Assembly (NCBI GenBank): GCA_023424235.1
Contig: JAFAEB010000366.1
Coordinates: 1 to 21,992, forward strand
Length of the DNA: 21,992 nucleotides
Origin: Bacillota bacterium
GTDB taxonomy: Bacteria > Bacillota > Clostridia > Lachnospirales > Lachnospiraceae
Direction of reading: 5' to 3'
The first letter of the stretch is position 1; the number at the start of each line of letters is the position of its first letter. Below are positions 9,554-16,985 of the stretch, piece after piece. Both the position numbers and the translations under genes were made by a program. The notes under the pieces are model-generated. The model was not told the DNA's origin. It saw only the letters and a program-made list of their open reading frames with translations, and did no database searches.

Positions 9554-10365
9554 AGTTTTTGCCCCTCCGAATCCTTATCGTATTTGGCAAGAACAGCCAT
9601 ACTAAGTAATATAAATATCATTAAAACAATGGATAGGCCAGAACCAGTATGCCAGTTATTTATCATTTTATATTGCTGTTCAATTACATTACCGATTAAT
9701 ACAACTTTGCTACCACCTAAGATGTCAGAGATGGCAAAGGTAGTAAGAGATGGTACAAATACCATAGTGATACCACTTATAATTCCTGGTAAGCTTAAAG
9801 GTAGAATTACTTTCATAAAAGTATGAATGTTATTGGCACCTAAATCTCTAGCAGCATTGATTAAATCATCGCTGATTTTAATTAATACATTGTAAATTGG
9901 TAACACCATAAAAGGTAAAAAGTTATACACCATACCAAAAACAATTGCAGATGGAGTATTGATTAGATCTAGTTTTGGTAAATTTAGAAAATCTAATATG
10001 GTATTAAGAATCCCTGTCTTTTCAAGTATATTTTGCCATGCAATAGTTCTTAATAAAAAATTCATCCACATTGGTAGGATAAAAATCACTACGATAAAAC
10101 TATTGTTCTTTAGCTTCATGTTATTTAGAATAATAGCTAAAGGATATGCTAAAACTAAACATATAATGGTACTTATAATGGATAGTTTTAAGGAGAGCCA
10201 TAATGCACGCAAGTTAATTGGATTGGTAATTAACCTAAGATTTTCAAATGTGATAGCACCTTCTTTATTGGTAAAACCATAATATAATACCATTAATAGA
10301 GGTATGATGATAAAAGCAATCATCCATATTATATAAGGGTAAGCTAACCATTTTTTATACTTCAT
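9550..10365 (-). CDS. potB: Polyamine ABC transporter permease (PotB)
   Basis: This 271-residue membrane protein has about six transmembrane segments, the first at roughly 8-29. The EAA loop is at about 168-194 (DLINAARDLGANNIHTFMKV then ILPLSLPG), which docks on PotA. Segments ILPMWMNFLLRTIAW and LPFMVLPIYN are typical of PotB. It pairs with PotC as the heterodimeric pore. The gene starts inside the end of potA (11-base overlap) and its stop overlaps potC, as expected of a tightly coupled operon. Confidence 0.94.
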   Translation of the reverse strand: MKYKKWLAYPYIIWMIAFIIIPLLMVLYYGFTNKEGAITFENLRLITNPINLRALWLSLKLSIISTIICLVLAYPLAIILNNMKLKNNSFIVVIFILPMWMNFLLRTIAWQNILEKTGILNTILDFLNLPKLDLINTPSAIVFGMVYNFLPFMVLPIYNVLIKISDDLINAARDLGANNIHTFMKVILPLSLPGIISGITMVFVPSLTTFAISDILGGSKVVLIGNVIEQQYKMINNWHTGSGLSIVLMIFILLSMAVLAKYDKDSEGQKL

Positions 10366-11434
10366 CTAGAATCACCGCCTCTTCATCCTCTGATTCAGGC
10401 TTATTCATAATCTGAATATCGAAAGGATTCACGGAGATACCTACTTCACTACCAACTGGGAATAGGTCTGTACTATGTACTAACCATTCACGCCCATTGG
10501 CCATAACGTCCATTTCGTAATGAACACCTTTAAATATTAAAGAGGTAACTCTGCCTCGAATTATTCCATCTTCTGGTTTTACTAAATCAATATCCTCTGG
10601 TCTAATTACTACGTCTACTGGTTTATTTTTACCGAATCCTACGTCTACGCAAGGAAAATTTTTACCAAGTATATTAACTAATCTATCTTCAATCATTGTT
10701 GCGTGTATAATGTTACTTTCTCCGATAAAGTCAGCAACAAATGCATTTTTTGGTTCATTGTAGATAACCTCTGGAGAACCAACCTGTTGGATATAACCTT
10801 GATTCATTACTACAATGGTATCAGACATGGTTAATGCTTCTTCTTGATCATGAGTTACATAGATAAAGGTTATACCTAATTCATTTTTAAGACGAATAAG
10901 TTCATATTGCATATCTTGACGTAATTTTAAATCAAGGGCACCTAGTGGCTCATCTAAAAGAAGGACTTTTGGTTCATTTACAATGGCTCTTGCAATGGCA
11001 ATACGTTGTTGTTGACCACCACTTAAGGACTCTGGAGAGCGGTTTTCAAAACCTTGTAGGTTAACTAATTTTAGTGCATATTTAATTTTATCATCGATAT
11101 ATGCTTTACTTTTCTTTTTAATTTTAAGTCCAAATGCTATATTTTCAGATATTGTCATATGTGGAAATAATGCATATTTTTGGAATACCGTATTTAATTG
11201 TCTTTCATTTGGAGGTAATTTTGTTATGTTTTTACCATCAAATATTACATTACCAGAATCTGGGTTTTCAAAACCGCCTATAATTCTTAAAGTCGTAGTC
11301 TTACCACATCCACTTGGACCTAATAGGGTAAGAAATTCATTTTCCCTAATATAGAGATTTAATGAATCGAGTACAGTATTATCACCGTATGCTTTCGTGA
11401 TGTCGATTAAATCAATTAGCTTATTACCAGCCAT
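10355..11434 (-). CDS. potA: Polyamine ABC transporter ATP-binding protein (PotA)
   Basis: PotA hydrolyses ATP to drive import through PotBC. The 359-residue length and layout are normal. Walker A GPSGCGKTT is at 39-47, the Q-loop Gln85, the signature LSGGQ at 137-141, Walker B VLLLDE at 157-162 and the switch His195. The C-terminal part from about residue 240 is the TOBE-type regulatory domain, including the VVIRPEDIDLV segment. The ATG at 11434 follows AAAGGAGG, and the gene begins 20 bases after the regulator gene stops. It overlaps potB by 11 bases. Confidence 0.96.
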   Translation of the reverse strand: MAGNKLIDLIDITKAYGDNTVLDSLNLYIRENEFLTLLGPSGCGKTTTLRIIGGFENPDSGNVIFDGKNITKLPPNERQLNTVFQKYALFPHMTISENIAFGLKIKKKSKAYIDDKIKYALKLVNLQGFENRSPESLSGGQQQRIAIARAIVNEPKVLLLDEPLGALDLKLRQDMQYELIRLKNELGITFIYVTHDQEEALTMSDTIVVMNQGYIQQVGSPEVIYNEPKNAFVADFIGESNIIHATMIEDRLVNILGKNFPCVDVGFGKNKPVDVVIRPEDIDLVKPEDGIIRGRVTSLIFKGVHYEMDVMANGREWLVHSTDLFPVGSEVGISVNPFDIQIMNKPESEDEEAVILDEV

Positions 11435-11454
11435 TTGTATCCTCCTTTGTGATT

Positions 11455-11994
11455 TTAGAAGCTAGGTGGAGTAGACACCCAAATTAAAGTAGCACCTTGT
11501 TTTTCTGAAGCGGTTATATAGTGTTTTTTTGAAGCTTTAAAATAAAAAGATTCACCTTTTTTTGCTTTATATGCTTTATTACCAAGATGTATCGTAATAC
11601 TACCATTTAACACATATCCGAATTCTTCTCCTTCATGAGGATTATCGGGATAAGTAGAACCTCCTGCATCAAGAGTTAAGAGAATAGGTTCTATCATATT
11701 TTTCTGTGCGTTTGGAATAATCCATTTAATTTCATTCTTTAATTCACTGTCATATTTCTCGAAATAGTCTGTCTTTTTAAATACTACTTGTTCAGAAGAG
11801 GTATCAGAAAAGAATTCTTCTAAATTTGTTCCTAAACATTGTAAAATGTCCATTAATGTTGCTATGGAAGGAGAGGTTAAATCTCTCTCTAACTGTGAAA
11901 TGAATCCTTTAGACAGCTCTGCTCTGTCTGCAAGCTCTTCTTGGGTTAAGCTCTTTTGAATTCTTAACTCTTTTATTTTTTCACCAATATTCAC
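11455..11994 (-). CDS. XRE-family regulator with C-terminal cupin domain, probable polyamine operon repressor
   Basis: The protein (179 residues from GTG) has an XRE helix-turn-helix at about residues 5-60 (IKELRIQKSLTQEELADRAE then LSKGFISQLERD). A cupin_2 domain follows at about 105-175 (HEGEEFGYVLNGSITIHLG), the ligand-sensing layout of PuuR-type regulators. I placed the start at GTG 11994 because AAGGAGG sits at 12008-12002, seven bases before it. An ATG at 12024 would put that ribosome site inside the coding sequence. As first gene of the potABCD transcript, just downstream of a 17-bp inverted repeat overlapping the transcription start, it probably controls its own operon in response to polyamines. 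The ligand is inferred from context. Confidence 0.88.
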   Translation of the reverse strand: MNIGEKIKELRIQKSLTQEELADRAELSKGFISQLERDLTSPSIATLMDILQCLGTNLEEFFSDTSSEQVVFKKTDYFEKYDSELKNEIKWIIPNAQKNMIEPILLTLDAGGSTYPDNPHEGEEFGYVLNGSITIHLGNKAYKAKKGESFYFKASKKHYITASEKQGATLIWVSTPPSF

Positions 11995-12025
11995 ACAATA
12001 CCTCCTTAATAGAATTAAACTCATA

Positions 12026-12042
12026 GTTTAGTGTTACTAAAC
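12026..12042. promoter_or_regulatory. 17-bp inverted repeat, candidate operator of the pot operon
   Basis: GTTTAGT-GTT-ACTAAAC is a perfect 7+3+7 inverted repeat. It lies 14 bases downstream of the -10 box, covering about +8 to +24 of the pot transcript, where bound protein would block transcription. The first gene encodes an XRE-cupin regulator, the obvious candidate binder. Confidence 0.6.
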
Positions 12043-12056
12043 AGACAACATATTTT

Positions 12057-12084
12057 ATTATACACACAATGTCAGTACTGTCAA
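12057..12084 (-). promoter_or_regulatory. Consensus sigma-A promoter of the regulator-potABCD operon
   Basis: On the minus strand TTGACA (12084-12079) and TATAAT (12062-12057) are both perfect hexamers with a 16-base spacer. Transcription would start near 12050, 56 bases before the GTG start codon. Such a strong core promoter fits control by a repressor. Confidence 0.85.
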
Positions 12085-12114
12085 CTAATTATTTGTGAAA
12101 TGAAGATAAAAAAA

Positions 12115-12144
12115 AGAGAAGTAATTAAATGTAATTACTTCTCT
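12115..12144 (-). terminator. Terminator after bioY
   Basis: AGAGAAGTAATTA (12115-12127) and its exact complement (12132-12144) form a 13-bp stem with a 4-base loop. On the minus strand it is followed by a T run (complement of the A stretch at 12108-12115). It shields the pot promoter from bioY read-through. A second, weaker hairpin at 12172-12190 lies nearer the bioY stop. Confidence 0.85.
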
Positions 12145-12202
12145 GTAAGTTTCTTTCAAAAAGAGTATTAATTCATAAGCTTTTTATGAATATACATTTT
12201 TT

Positions 12203-12727
12203 TCAAGTACTTGTTATAAAGGATAAACGTGTTTTTAATTCTCGGCTAAAGAAGATTGCTATAACCGCAACCGCGATATCTTTGGCTAACATTAACGGAA
12301 TGGATGGTAAAATCCAAACACCAGTAATATAATGATACATTAGTAATCCTAAAACATGACATGTCAATAATCCTAGAACATTATAAATAAGCTGTGGCAA
12401 TAGTTTGTGTTTTGCACCAAGACCTACTAAGTATACCATAGGTAGAAATCCAATTATATATCCACCAGTAGGCTGGATAAATGCTTGAATTCCCGTATTA
12501 AAGGTGGAGAATACAGGAATACCTACAAGTCCCATAAATAAATATACAAGTAAAGTAATGAGACCATTTATTGGTCCTAATAGGCCACCAATTAGAAAGA
12601 TACCAAAGGTTTGTAAGGTAATTGGTATACCTCCTGGTAGCATAAAAGATATTTTTGACATCACTGCTAAAAGAGCTGCTAACATTGCAATTTGTATCAT
12701 GGTATTGGTATTCATTCGTTTTTTCAT
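12203..12727 (-). CDS. bioY: Biotin transporter substrate-binding subunit (BioY)
   Basis: BioY is the S component of an energy-coupling-factor importer and binds biotin in the membrane. The 174-residue protein has about six hydrophobic segments and the family motifs GGIPITLQTFG (32-42), GIPVF (69-73) and PTGGYIIGF (86-94). The EcfA/EcfA'/EcfT module is not in this window, so it is either shared and encoded elsewhere or BioY works alone. The ATG at 12727 follows AAAGAGG. No BirA-type operator (TTGTAAAC-like arms) could be found upstream. It lies downstream of aroC on the same strand, 130 bases away, probably as a separate unit. Confidence 0.93.
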   Translation of the reverse strand: MKKRMNTNTMIQIAMLAALLAVMSKISFMLPGGIPITLQTFGIFLIGGLLGPINGLITLLVYLFMGLVGIPVFSTFNTGIQAFIQPTGGYIIGFLPMVYLVGLGAKHKLLPQLIYNVLGLLTCHVLGLLMYHYITGVWILPSIPLMLAKDIAVAVIAIFFSRELKTRLSFITST

Positions 12728-12857
12728 AATAACCTCTTTCTGCTGTTCTATGTGATTAATGATATGTTTTTATACAATTACTGTCACACAAAATCTAAGC
12801 CTACAATTAATAATAATGCTTGATAGTTATTGAATGACGCTATTATAAGGATTAGGA

Positions 12858-13964
12858 TTATTTTCTTTTATTAAAGTGATCAATAATATGATCCATTCTT
12901 GAAGTCATACTTTGGAAGAGTAAATCTACAAGAGTAATAGCAGTCATTGCTTCAACAACCACAACAGCCCTTGGTACAATGATTGGGTCATGTCTACCTG
13001 TAATGATAACACTAATATTTTCATCGGATTTATTAACCGTTGCTTGTGGTCTAGCGATTGAAGGAGTTGGTTTTACACTTGCTCTAAATATGATTTCAGA
13101 ACCATCACTCATTCCACCCATAATACCACCTGCATGGTTGGTTATTTTGGATATTTTACCATTGTCAATGCGAAATTGATCATTACTGATGGAACCAGTC
13201 ATATTAGCAACTGAAAATCCAGCACCAAATTCAATTCCTTTAATAGCACCAATAGATAGTATTGCTTTTCCGAGTAAAGCATCAATTTTATCAAATACAG
13301 GCTCACCAATTCCTGTTGGCATTCCTGAAACGATACATTCAATAATACCCCCTAAGGAATCACTTTCTTGCATTTTTTCTGTAAGTAAATTTTCTGCTTT
13401 TTCGGAAGCATCTAAATCAGGCATAGCTAAGGGACTAAGAGGAATATTTTCCTTCTTACAATTTTTATAATCGATTGCAACAGAACCAATTTGTTTGGTG
13501 TATGCACATACATCAATTCCTAATTGCTTTAATATTTCTTTCGCTATGGCTCCAGCAGCAACACGGCCAGTTGTTTCTCTTCCAGAAGAACGGCCCCCAC
13601 CTCTATAATCACGAAAACCATATTTCTCATCATAAGTATAATCTGCATGACCTGGACGATAGTAGTTTGCAATTTCAGAGTAGTCACTGGAATGTTGATT
13701 GGTGTTCATTACTGCTAATGAAATCGGAGTACCAGTTGACTTACCTTCAAATATACCGGATAAAATCTGTACCTCATCACTTTCTTTTCTTGGTGTTGCA
13801 TACTTTGTTTGACCTGGTTTTCTTCTATTTAAATATGCTTGGATTATTTCTTCGGATATTGGTAAACCAGCAGGGCAGCCGTCGATTACCACACCGATAC
13901 CCTTGCCATGGGATTCACCCCAAGTTGATATTCTAAATAAAGTTCCGTATATGGATCCTGACAT
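12858..13964 (-). CDS. aroC: Chorismate synthase
   Basis: AroC converts 5-enolpyruvylshikimate-3-phosphate to chorismate using reduced FMN, the last step of the shikimate pathway. The 368-residue length is normal. Signature 1 GESHGKGIGVVIDGCP is at 16-31 with catalytic His19; His106 lies in RPGHADYT. Signature 2 is the RDYRGGGRSSGRET segment at 118-131. Signature 3 is RPQATV near the C terminus. The ATG at 13964 follows GAGAGG. No other aro genes are adjacent. Chorismate feeds tryptophan synthesis, but there is no physical link to trpS here. Confidence 0.98.
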   Translation of the reverse strand: MSGSIYGTLFRISTWGESHGKGIGVVIDGCPAGLPISEEIIQAYLNRRKPGQTKYATPRKESDEVQILSGIFEGKSTGTPISLAVMNTNQHSSDYSEIANYYRPGHADYTYDEKYGFRDYRGGGRSSGRETTGRVAAGAIAKEILKQLGIDVCAYTKQIGSVAIDYKNCKKENIPLSPLAMPDLDASEKAENLLTEKMQESDSLGGIIECIVSGMPTGIGEPVFDKIDALLGKAILSIGAIKGIEFGAGFSVANMTGSISNDQFRIDNGKISKITNHAGGIMGGMSDGSEIIFRASVKPTPSIARPQATVNKSDENISVIITGRHDPIIVPRAVVVVEAMTAITLVDLLFQSMTSRMDHIIDHFNKRK

Positions 13965-14029
13965 TAATTGTACCTCTCTTTCCTTTTTATCTTATCAAAT
14001 AATTAATAATTAACCTATTATATTGTGTA

Positions 14030-14047
14030 TTTCAATATTAATTGAAA
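14030..14047. other. 18-bp inverted repeat between aroC and the 72-residue gene
   Basis: TTTCAAT-ATTA-ATTGAAA lies in the 280-base divergent spacer, about 65 bases before the aroC start. It could be an operator or simply AT-rich chance. The rest of the spacer (13965-14244) shows no clear promoter pair apart from AT-rich candidates. Confidence 0.25.
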
Positions 14048-14244
14048 TGAATTGCTAATATGTGTCTAATATAATTGTAAATATTTCTAATGGATATTAG
14101 GTTACTCAATAGTATATAAGAAAAATACAAGGTTATCAATATAAATTATGAGCAATTTAAAAATCTAGTCATATATTGTAATAAATAGAAAAACGATTGA
14201 TTTAATGCTAAATACGTTAGATTAAAAATGTATAAGGAGGCAAT

Positions 14245-14463
14245 ATGGATAGAAATTATGATTTTAATAAGTTTGATAAGTCTAATATGAAAAACTTAAA
14301 AGGAGAATCCATTAATACGTCAGGTTATTTAAAAAAACAAAATCGGAATAATGATGATTTAATTATAGATGATAATACTGTTTACGAGATCGATCCAGAC
14401 TGCTATGAAAGATTAAAAAGGTCTAGATTAAACCAAAATAAAGAATTTAATAATCGTATGTAG
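14245..14463 (+). CDS. Small charged protein of unknown function (72 residues)
   Basis: I do not recognise this protein. It is very hydrophilic, with Asn, Asp, Lys and Arg making up about half of its residues, no membrane segment and one Cys (residue 52). The N-terminal half looks disordered. The C-terminal half, DDNTVYEIDPDCYERLKRSR, looks like the most ordered part. The ATG follows AAGGAGGCAAT, a strong ribosome site, and a stable terminator follows the stop closely, so the gene is convincing. It is a single-gene unit divergent from aroC and convergent with the Gly/Cys-rich gene. Confidence 0.75.
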   Translation: MDRNYDFNKFDKSNMKNLKGESINTSGYLKKQNRNNDDLIIDDNTVYEIDPDCYERLKRSRLNQNKEFNNRM

Positions 14464-14469
14464 TAGATA

Positions 14470-14545
14470 TTGGTGTTGTAATTGGCTTCCATACTATAAT
14501 GTTTATAAATTATGTATGGAATTATTAATTACAACATCAATTTTT
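14470..14545 (+). terminator. Long hairpin terminator after the 72-residue gene
   Basis: TTGGTGTTGTAATT (14470-14483) pairs with AATTACAACATCAA (14527-14540), with one G-U pair. An inner stem pairs TTCCATAC (14487-14494) with its complement (14514-14521). Five T follow at 14541-14545. Confidence 0.8.
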
Positions 14546-14560
14546 ATATTTAATACAAGA

Positions 14561-14587
14561 AAAAAAGCTGCAAACGCAGCTTTTTTT
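14561..14587. terminator. Bidirectional terminator between convergent small genes
   Basis: A core stem GCTGC-AAAC-GCAGC (14567-14580) is flanked by six or more A on the left and seven T on the right, giving a classical intrinsic terminator in both directions. It ends the Gly/Cys-rich gene on the minus strand and backs up the terminator at 14470-14545. Confidence 0.88.
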
Positions 14588-14638
14588 CAGAGAACTCTGA
14601 TATTCAATCCTTAAATGAGTTGTGTAAGTATGAATTCT

Positions 14639-14860
14639 TTAGAAAGAACCGCCGCCGCATAGGCAAAGAATTAAGATGATCCAAATGATAGAACCACATC
14701 CATCATTACCGCATCCATTGCCACATCCGTTACCGCCAAAACCGCCGCCTAATAATCCATTATTGCCGCCACAGCAGAATAAAAGAAGGATTAAAATCCA
14801 AGCACCGTTATTACCGCTTCCGTTGTTGCATCCGCAACCAGTTGCTGTTAAATCACTCAT
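14639..14860 (-). CDS. Tiny Gly/Cys-rich membrane protein, unknown function
   Basis: The 73-residue product has nine Cys (9, 11, 29, 30, 46, 50, 55, 66, 68), many Gly and Asn, and two hydrophobic segments (about 20-30 and 58-68) around a GGN/CGNG repeat region. Similar Gly/Cys-rich mini-proteins are common in clostridia and bacilli and are sometimes auto-annotated as chorion-like or YjcZ-like (family knowledge). The role is unknown; spore-related or membrane-associated functions are possible. The ATG at 14860 follows TAGGAGG. The upstream sequence has CATATTATA (14898-14890), similar to -10 sites of mother-cell sigma factors, but no matching -35 is clear. A strong terminator follows the gene. 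Confidence 0.78.
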   Translation of the reverse strand: MSDLTATGCGCNNGSGNNGAWILILLLFCCGGNNGLLGGGFGGNGCGNGCGNDGCGSIIWIILILCLCGGGSF

Positions 14861-14975
14861 GTAAGAGCCTCCTATTTGTTATTACAATGTATAATATGTG
14901 ATTTGGCTTGCCCTATTTCCTATTATTTAATAAAAATCAATTATTTCTGTTGACAGAATTCGATATTTCTCGCAG

Positions 14976-15004
14976 TTGTTAGGATAGTAGTGTAATGCTA
15001 TAAT
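14976..15004 (+). promoter_or_regulatory. Probable sigma-A promoter of the isochorismatase-fold gene
   Basis: TTGTTA (14976-14981) and TATAAT (14999-15004) are 17 bases apart, about 95 bases before the start codon. The leader between holds no evident structure. Confidence 0.55.
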
Positions 15005-15099
15005 GCTTATATACTAGGTTATAGTGATACTCAAGTACTTTTAACAAGTTGATTTCTTGTATCACAATTAAGAAGGAAAACATTAAATAGGAGATTATT

Positions 15100-15642
15100 A
15101 TGCGAATACAATTAGAAGATACCCAAGCACTCATTATTGATTATCAAGAAAAGTTAGTTCCAGTAATTTATAATAAGGAACAATTAATAAAAAATTCAAC
15201 TAAGCTAATAAAAGGACTACAAGTTTTAAATGTTCCTATGATGGTAACACAACAGTATACAAAAGGATTAGGGATGACAGTCAATGAGTTAGCTAAGGAA
15301 ATAAAAGAATTTCATTTTTATGAGAAAATTAGTTTTAGTTGTTATAAGGATAAGGAAATTAATACGAAAGTGAAGGAAATGAATAAAAAGAATATAATAC
15401 TATGTGGGATTGAAGCTCATATATGTGTATTGCAGACAGCTATTGATTTATTAGAGGATCATTATAATGTAATATTAGTAGAAGATTGTATTGCTTCTAG
15501 AAAGGAAAATGACAAAATTATAGCACTAAAAAGATTAGAAAAAGAGGGTGTTACCATAACTAGCTATGAATCTATATTATTTGAACTTATGAATGCAGCA
15601 AATCATCCAATCTTCAAACAAATATCTGCACTGGTAAAGTGA
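15100..15642 (+). CDS. Isochorismatase-family cysteine hydrolase
   Basis: This 180-residue protein has the isochorismatase/nicotinamidase fold. The likely catalytic triad is Asp14 (LIIDYQ), Lys76 (FYEKISFSC) and Cys109 (GIEAHICVLQTA). The cis-peptide-type segment GIEAHICV is typical of the YcaC-like branch, whose substrates are mostly unknown amides. It is shorter than true EntB-type isochorismatases and there is no siderophore gene nearby, so a role in chorismate metabolism should not be assumed from aroC being close. The ATG follows TAGGAGATTATT. It appears to be transcribed alone from the promoter at 14976-15004. Confidence 0.88.
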   Translation: MRIQLEDTQALIIDYQEKLVPVIYNKEQLIKNSTKLIKGLQVLNVPMMVTQQYTKGLGMTVNELAKEIKEFHFYEKISFSCYKDKEINTKVKEMNKKNIILCGIEAHICVLQTAIDLLEDHYNVILVEDCIASRKENDKIIALKRLEKEGVTITSYESILFELMNAANHPIFKQISALVK

Positions 15643-15706
15643 AATAATACTGGACAAAAGTGCTCTAGAATAGTATGATAAAAATGTGCATAAAAGATAT
15701 AAAAAC

Positions 15707-15735
15707 AATGCAACAATGATACTTTATTGTGCATT
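15707..15735 (+). terminator. Weak hairpin after the isochorismatase-fold gene
   Basis: AATGC-A-ACAAT (15707-15717) pairs with ATTGT-GCATT (15726-15735) with one bulged A. There is no T run, so termination is doubtful. It lies 65 bases after the stop codon. Confidence 0.35.
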
Positions 15736-15783
15736 AAATGTTATATTGATTATTTTATTATTAATATATTTAGTCTGATCAAC

Positions 15784-15920
15784 GATTATTATTAATATAA
15801 TCTATTTTGATTGATGATTATTATTAATATAAACTAATTTGATCAACGATTATTATTAATATAAACTAATTTGATTGACGATTATTATTAATATAATCTA
15901 ATCTGATTAACGATTATTAT
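15784..15920. repeat. 32-bp AT-rich tandem repeat, four full units plus partial copies
   Basis: Four back-to-back 32-bp units lie at 15784-15815, 15816-15847, 15848-15879 and 15880-15911. Each begins with the same 17 bases, GATTATTATTAATATAA. The other 15 bases vary at a few positions (for example ACTAATTTGATCAAC against ACTAATTTGATTGAC). A degenerate 36-base copy at 15748-15783 precedes them and a nine-base partial copy follows. There are no spacers. The array ends about 55 bases before the start codon of the GH130 gene, in the 332-base gap after the isochorismatase-fold gene. Confidence 0.92.
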
Positions 15921-15974
15921 AAAATTAAATGATTGCACAATTACAAAAATCATATGAATTTTAGGAGGAGAATT

Positions 15975-16943
15975 ATGATTATTGGTGATAGTTTACCAAA
16001 CATACCTTGGGAAGATAGGCAAGTAGGAATAAGCGATGTTGTATGGAGATATTCAAACAATCCAATTATAAAGAGAAATCAAATACCATCTGCTAATAGT
16101 ATATTTAATAGTGCAGTTATTGCGAAAGATGGTAAGTTTGTTGGTGTTTTTCGAAGCGACAATAAGGCAATGGAACAACATTTATTTTTAGGTGAAAGTG
16201 ATGACGGAATTCATTGGGATATTGAACATGATCCTTTACCTTTATTTAATGAAAGACATGAGCAAATTGGGCTAGCCTGTGGTTATGATCCAAGAGTATG
16301 CTATATGGAAGGTAAATATTATGTTACTTGGTGTGCACCTTTTTATGGACCTACAATTGGTGTAGCCTATTCCTATGACTTTAAAACATTTTATCGTTTA
16401 GAGAATGCATTTTTACCATTTAATCGTAATGGTGTTTTATTCCCAAGAAAAATTAATAACAAATTCCTAATGCTATCTAGACCAAGTGATAATGGTCATA
16501 CTCCTTTTGGTGATATGTTTTTAAGTGAAAGTCCTGACATGGAACACTGGGGTTATCATAAATTTGTTATGAAAGCTTCTGGATGGGCTTGGACTAAAGT
16601 TGGTGCTGGTCCAATTCCAATTGAGACTAAGGAAGGATGGTTATTGTTATTTCATGGAGTAGGTACTACTTGTAATGGCATGATTTATAGTATGGGGGCT
16701 GCTATCTTAGACCTAGAGGAACCATGGAAGGTTAAGTATAGATGTAAACCTTACATATTACATCCGACCGAAATGTATGAATGCGTTGGGGATGTACCAA
16801 ATGTAATTTTTCCATGCGCTAGCTTACACGATGCTAAGACAGGCAGGATAAGTATATATTATGGGGCAGCGGATACAACAGTATGTATGGCATTTACCCA
16901 GGTGGATGAGTTAATTCAATATATAAAAGATAACGCTTTATAG
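15975..16943 (+). CDS. GH130-family glycoside phosphorylase
   Basis: GH130 enzymes phosphorolyse beta-mannosides such as mannosyl-glucose or mannooligosaccharides. This protein (322 residues from ATG 15975) shows the five-bladed propeller pattern of the family. The conserved Asp105 in GYDPRV, the likely general acid, is present, with RRPS/SRPSDN, GPTIGVAYSYD and GAGPIPIETKEGWLLLFHG segments. The C-terminal YYGAADTTVCMA is also typical. I chose ATG 15975 because AGGAGGAG lies four bases before it; the frame is open to a TTG at 15933, but that would place the ribosome site within the gene. No signal peptide, so it is cytoplasmic. No sugar transporter or other glycosidase is adjacent. Exact substrate is not determined. 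Confidence 0.9.
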   Translation: MIIGDSLPNIPWEDRQVGISDVVWRYSNNPIIKRNQIPSANSIFNSAVIAKDGKFVGVFRSDNKAMEQHLFLGESDDGIHWDIEHDPLPLFNERHEQIGLACGYDPRVCYMEGKYYVTWCAPFYGPTIGVAYSYDFKTFYRLENAFLPFNRNGVLFPRKINNKFLMLSRPSDNGHTPFGDMFLSESPDMEHWGYHKFVMKASGWAWTKVGAGPIPIETKEGWLLLFHGVGTTCNGMIYSMGAAILDLEEPWKVKYRCKPYILHPTEMYECVGDVPNVIFPCASLHDAKTGRISIYYGAADTTVCMAFTQVDELIQYIKDNAL

Positions 16944-16985
16944 AATGTAGTATAGAATACATTAAATTAAATATAGATACAATAG

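Noticed and set aside
9959..10282. 107-codon open frame on the plus strand opposite potB
   Set aside because: It is the complement of a membrane-protein gene; the hydrophobic pattern comes from the opposite strand.
12728..12857. BirA biotin operator upstream of bioY
   Set aside because: No pair of TTGTAAAC-like arms at the right spacing is visible; the sequence is only generally AT-rich.
13475..13936. 153-codon open frame on the plus strand opposite aroC
   Set aside because: It lies wholly antisense to a complete, well-conserved chorismate synthase and has no family features or separate ribosome site.
14030..14047. Terminator between aroC and the 72-residue gene
   Set aside because: The genes are divergent, so no transcript should end there; kept only as an inverted repeat.
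15100..15642. True isochorismatase linked to aroC for siderophore synthesis
   Set aside because: No ent/dhb genes are nearby and the sequence fits the small YcaC-like branch better; proximity to aroC is not evidence.
15748..15920. CRISPR array made of about 32-bp repeats
   Set aside because: The units are directly adjacent with no spacers, are very AT-rich, and no cas gene lies nearby.
15933..15974. Upstream TTG start for the GH130 gene
   Set aside because: The 14 added residues contain the ribosome site (RRR encoded by AGGAGGAGA) of the ATG at 15975.
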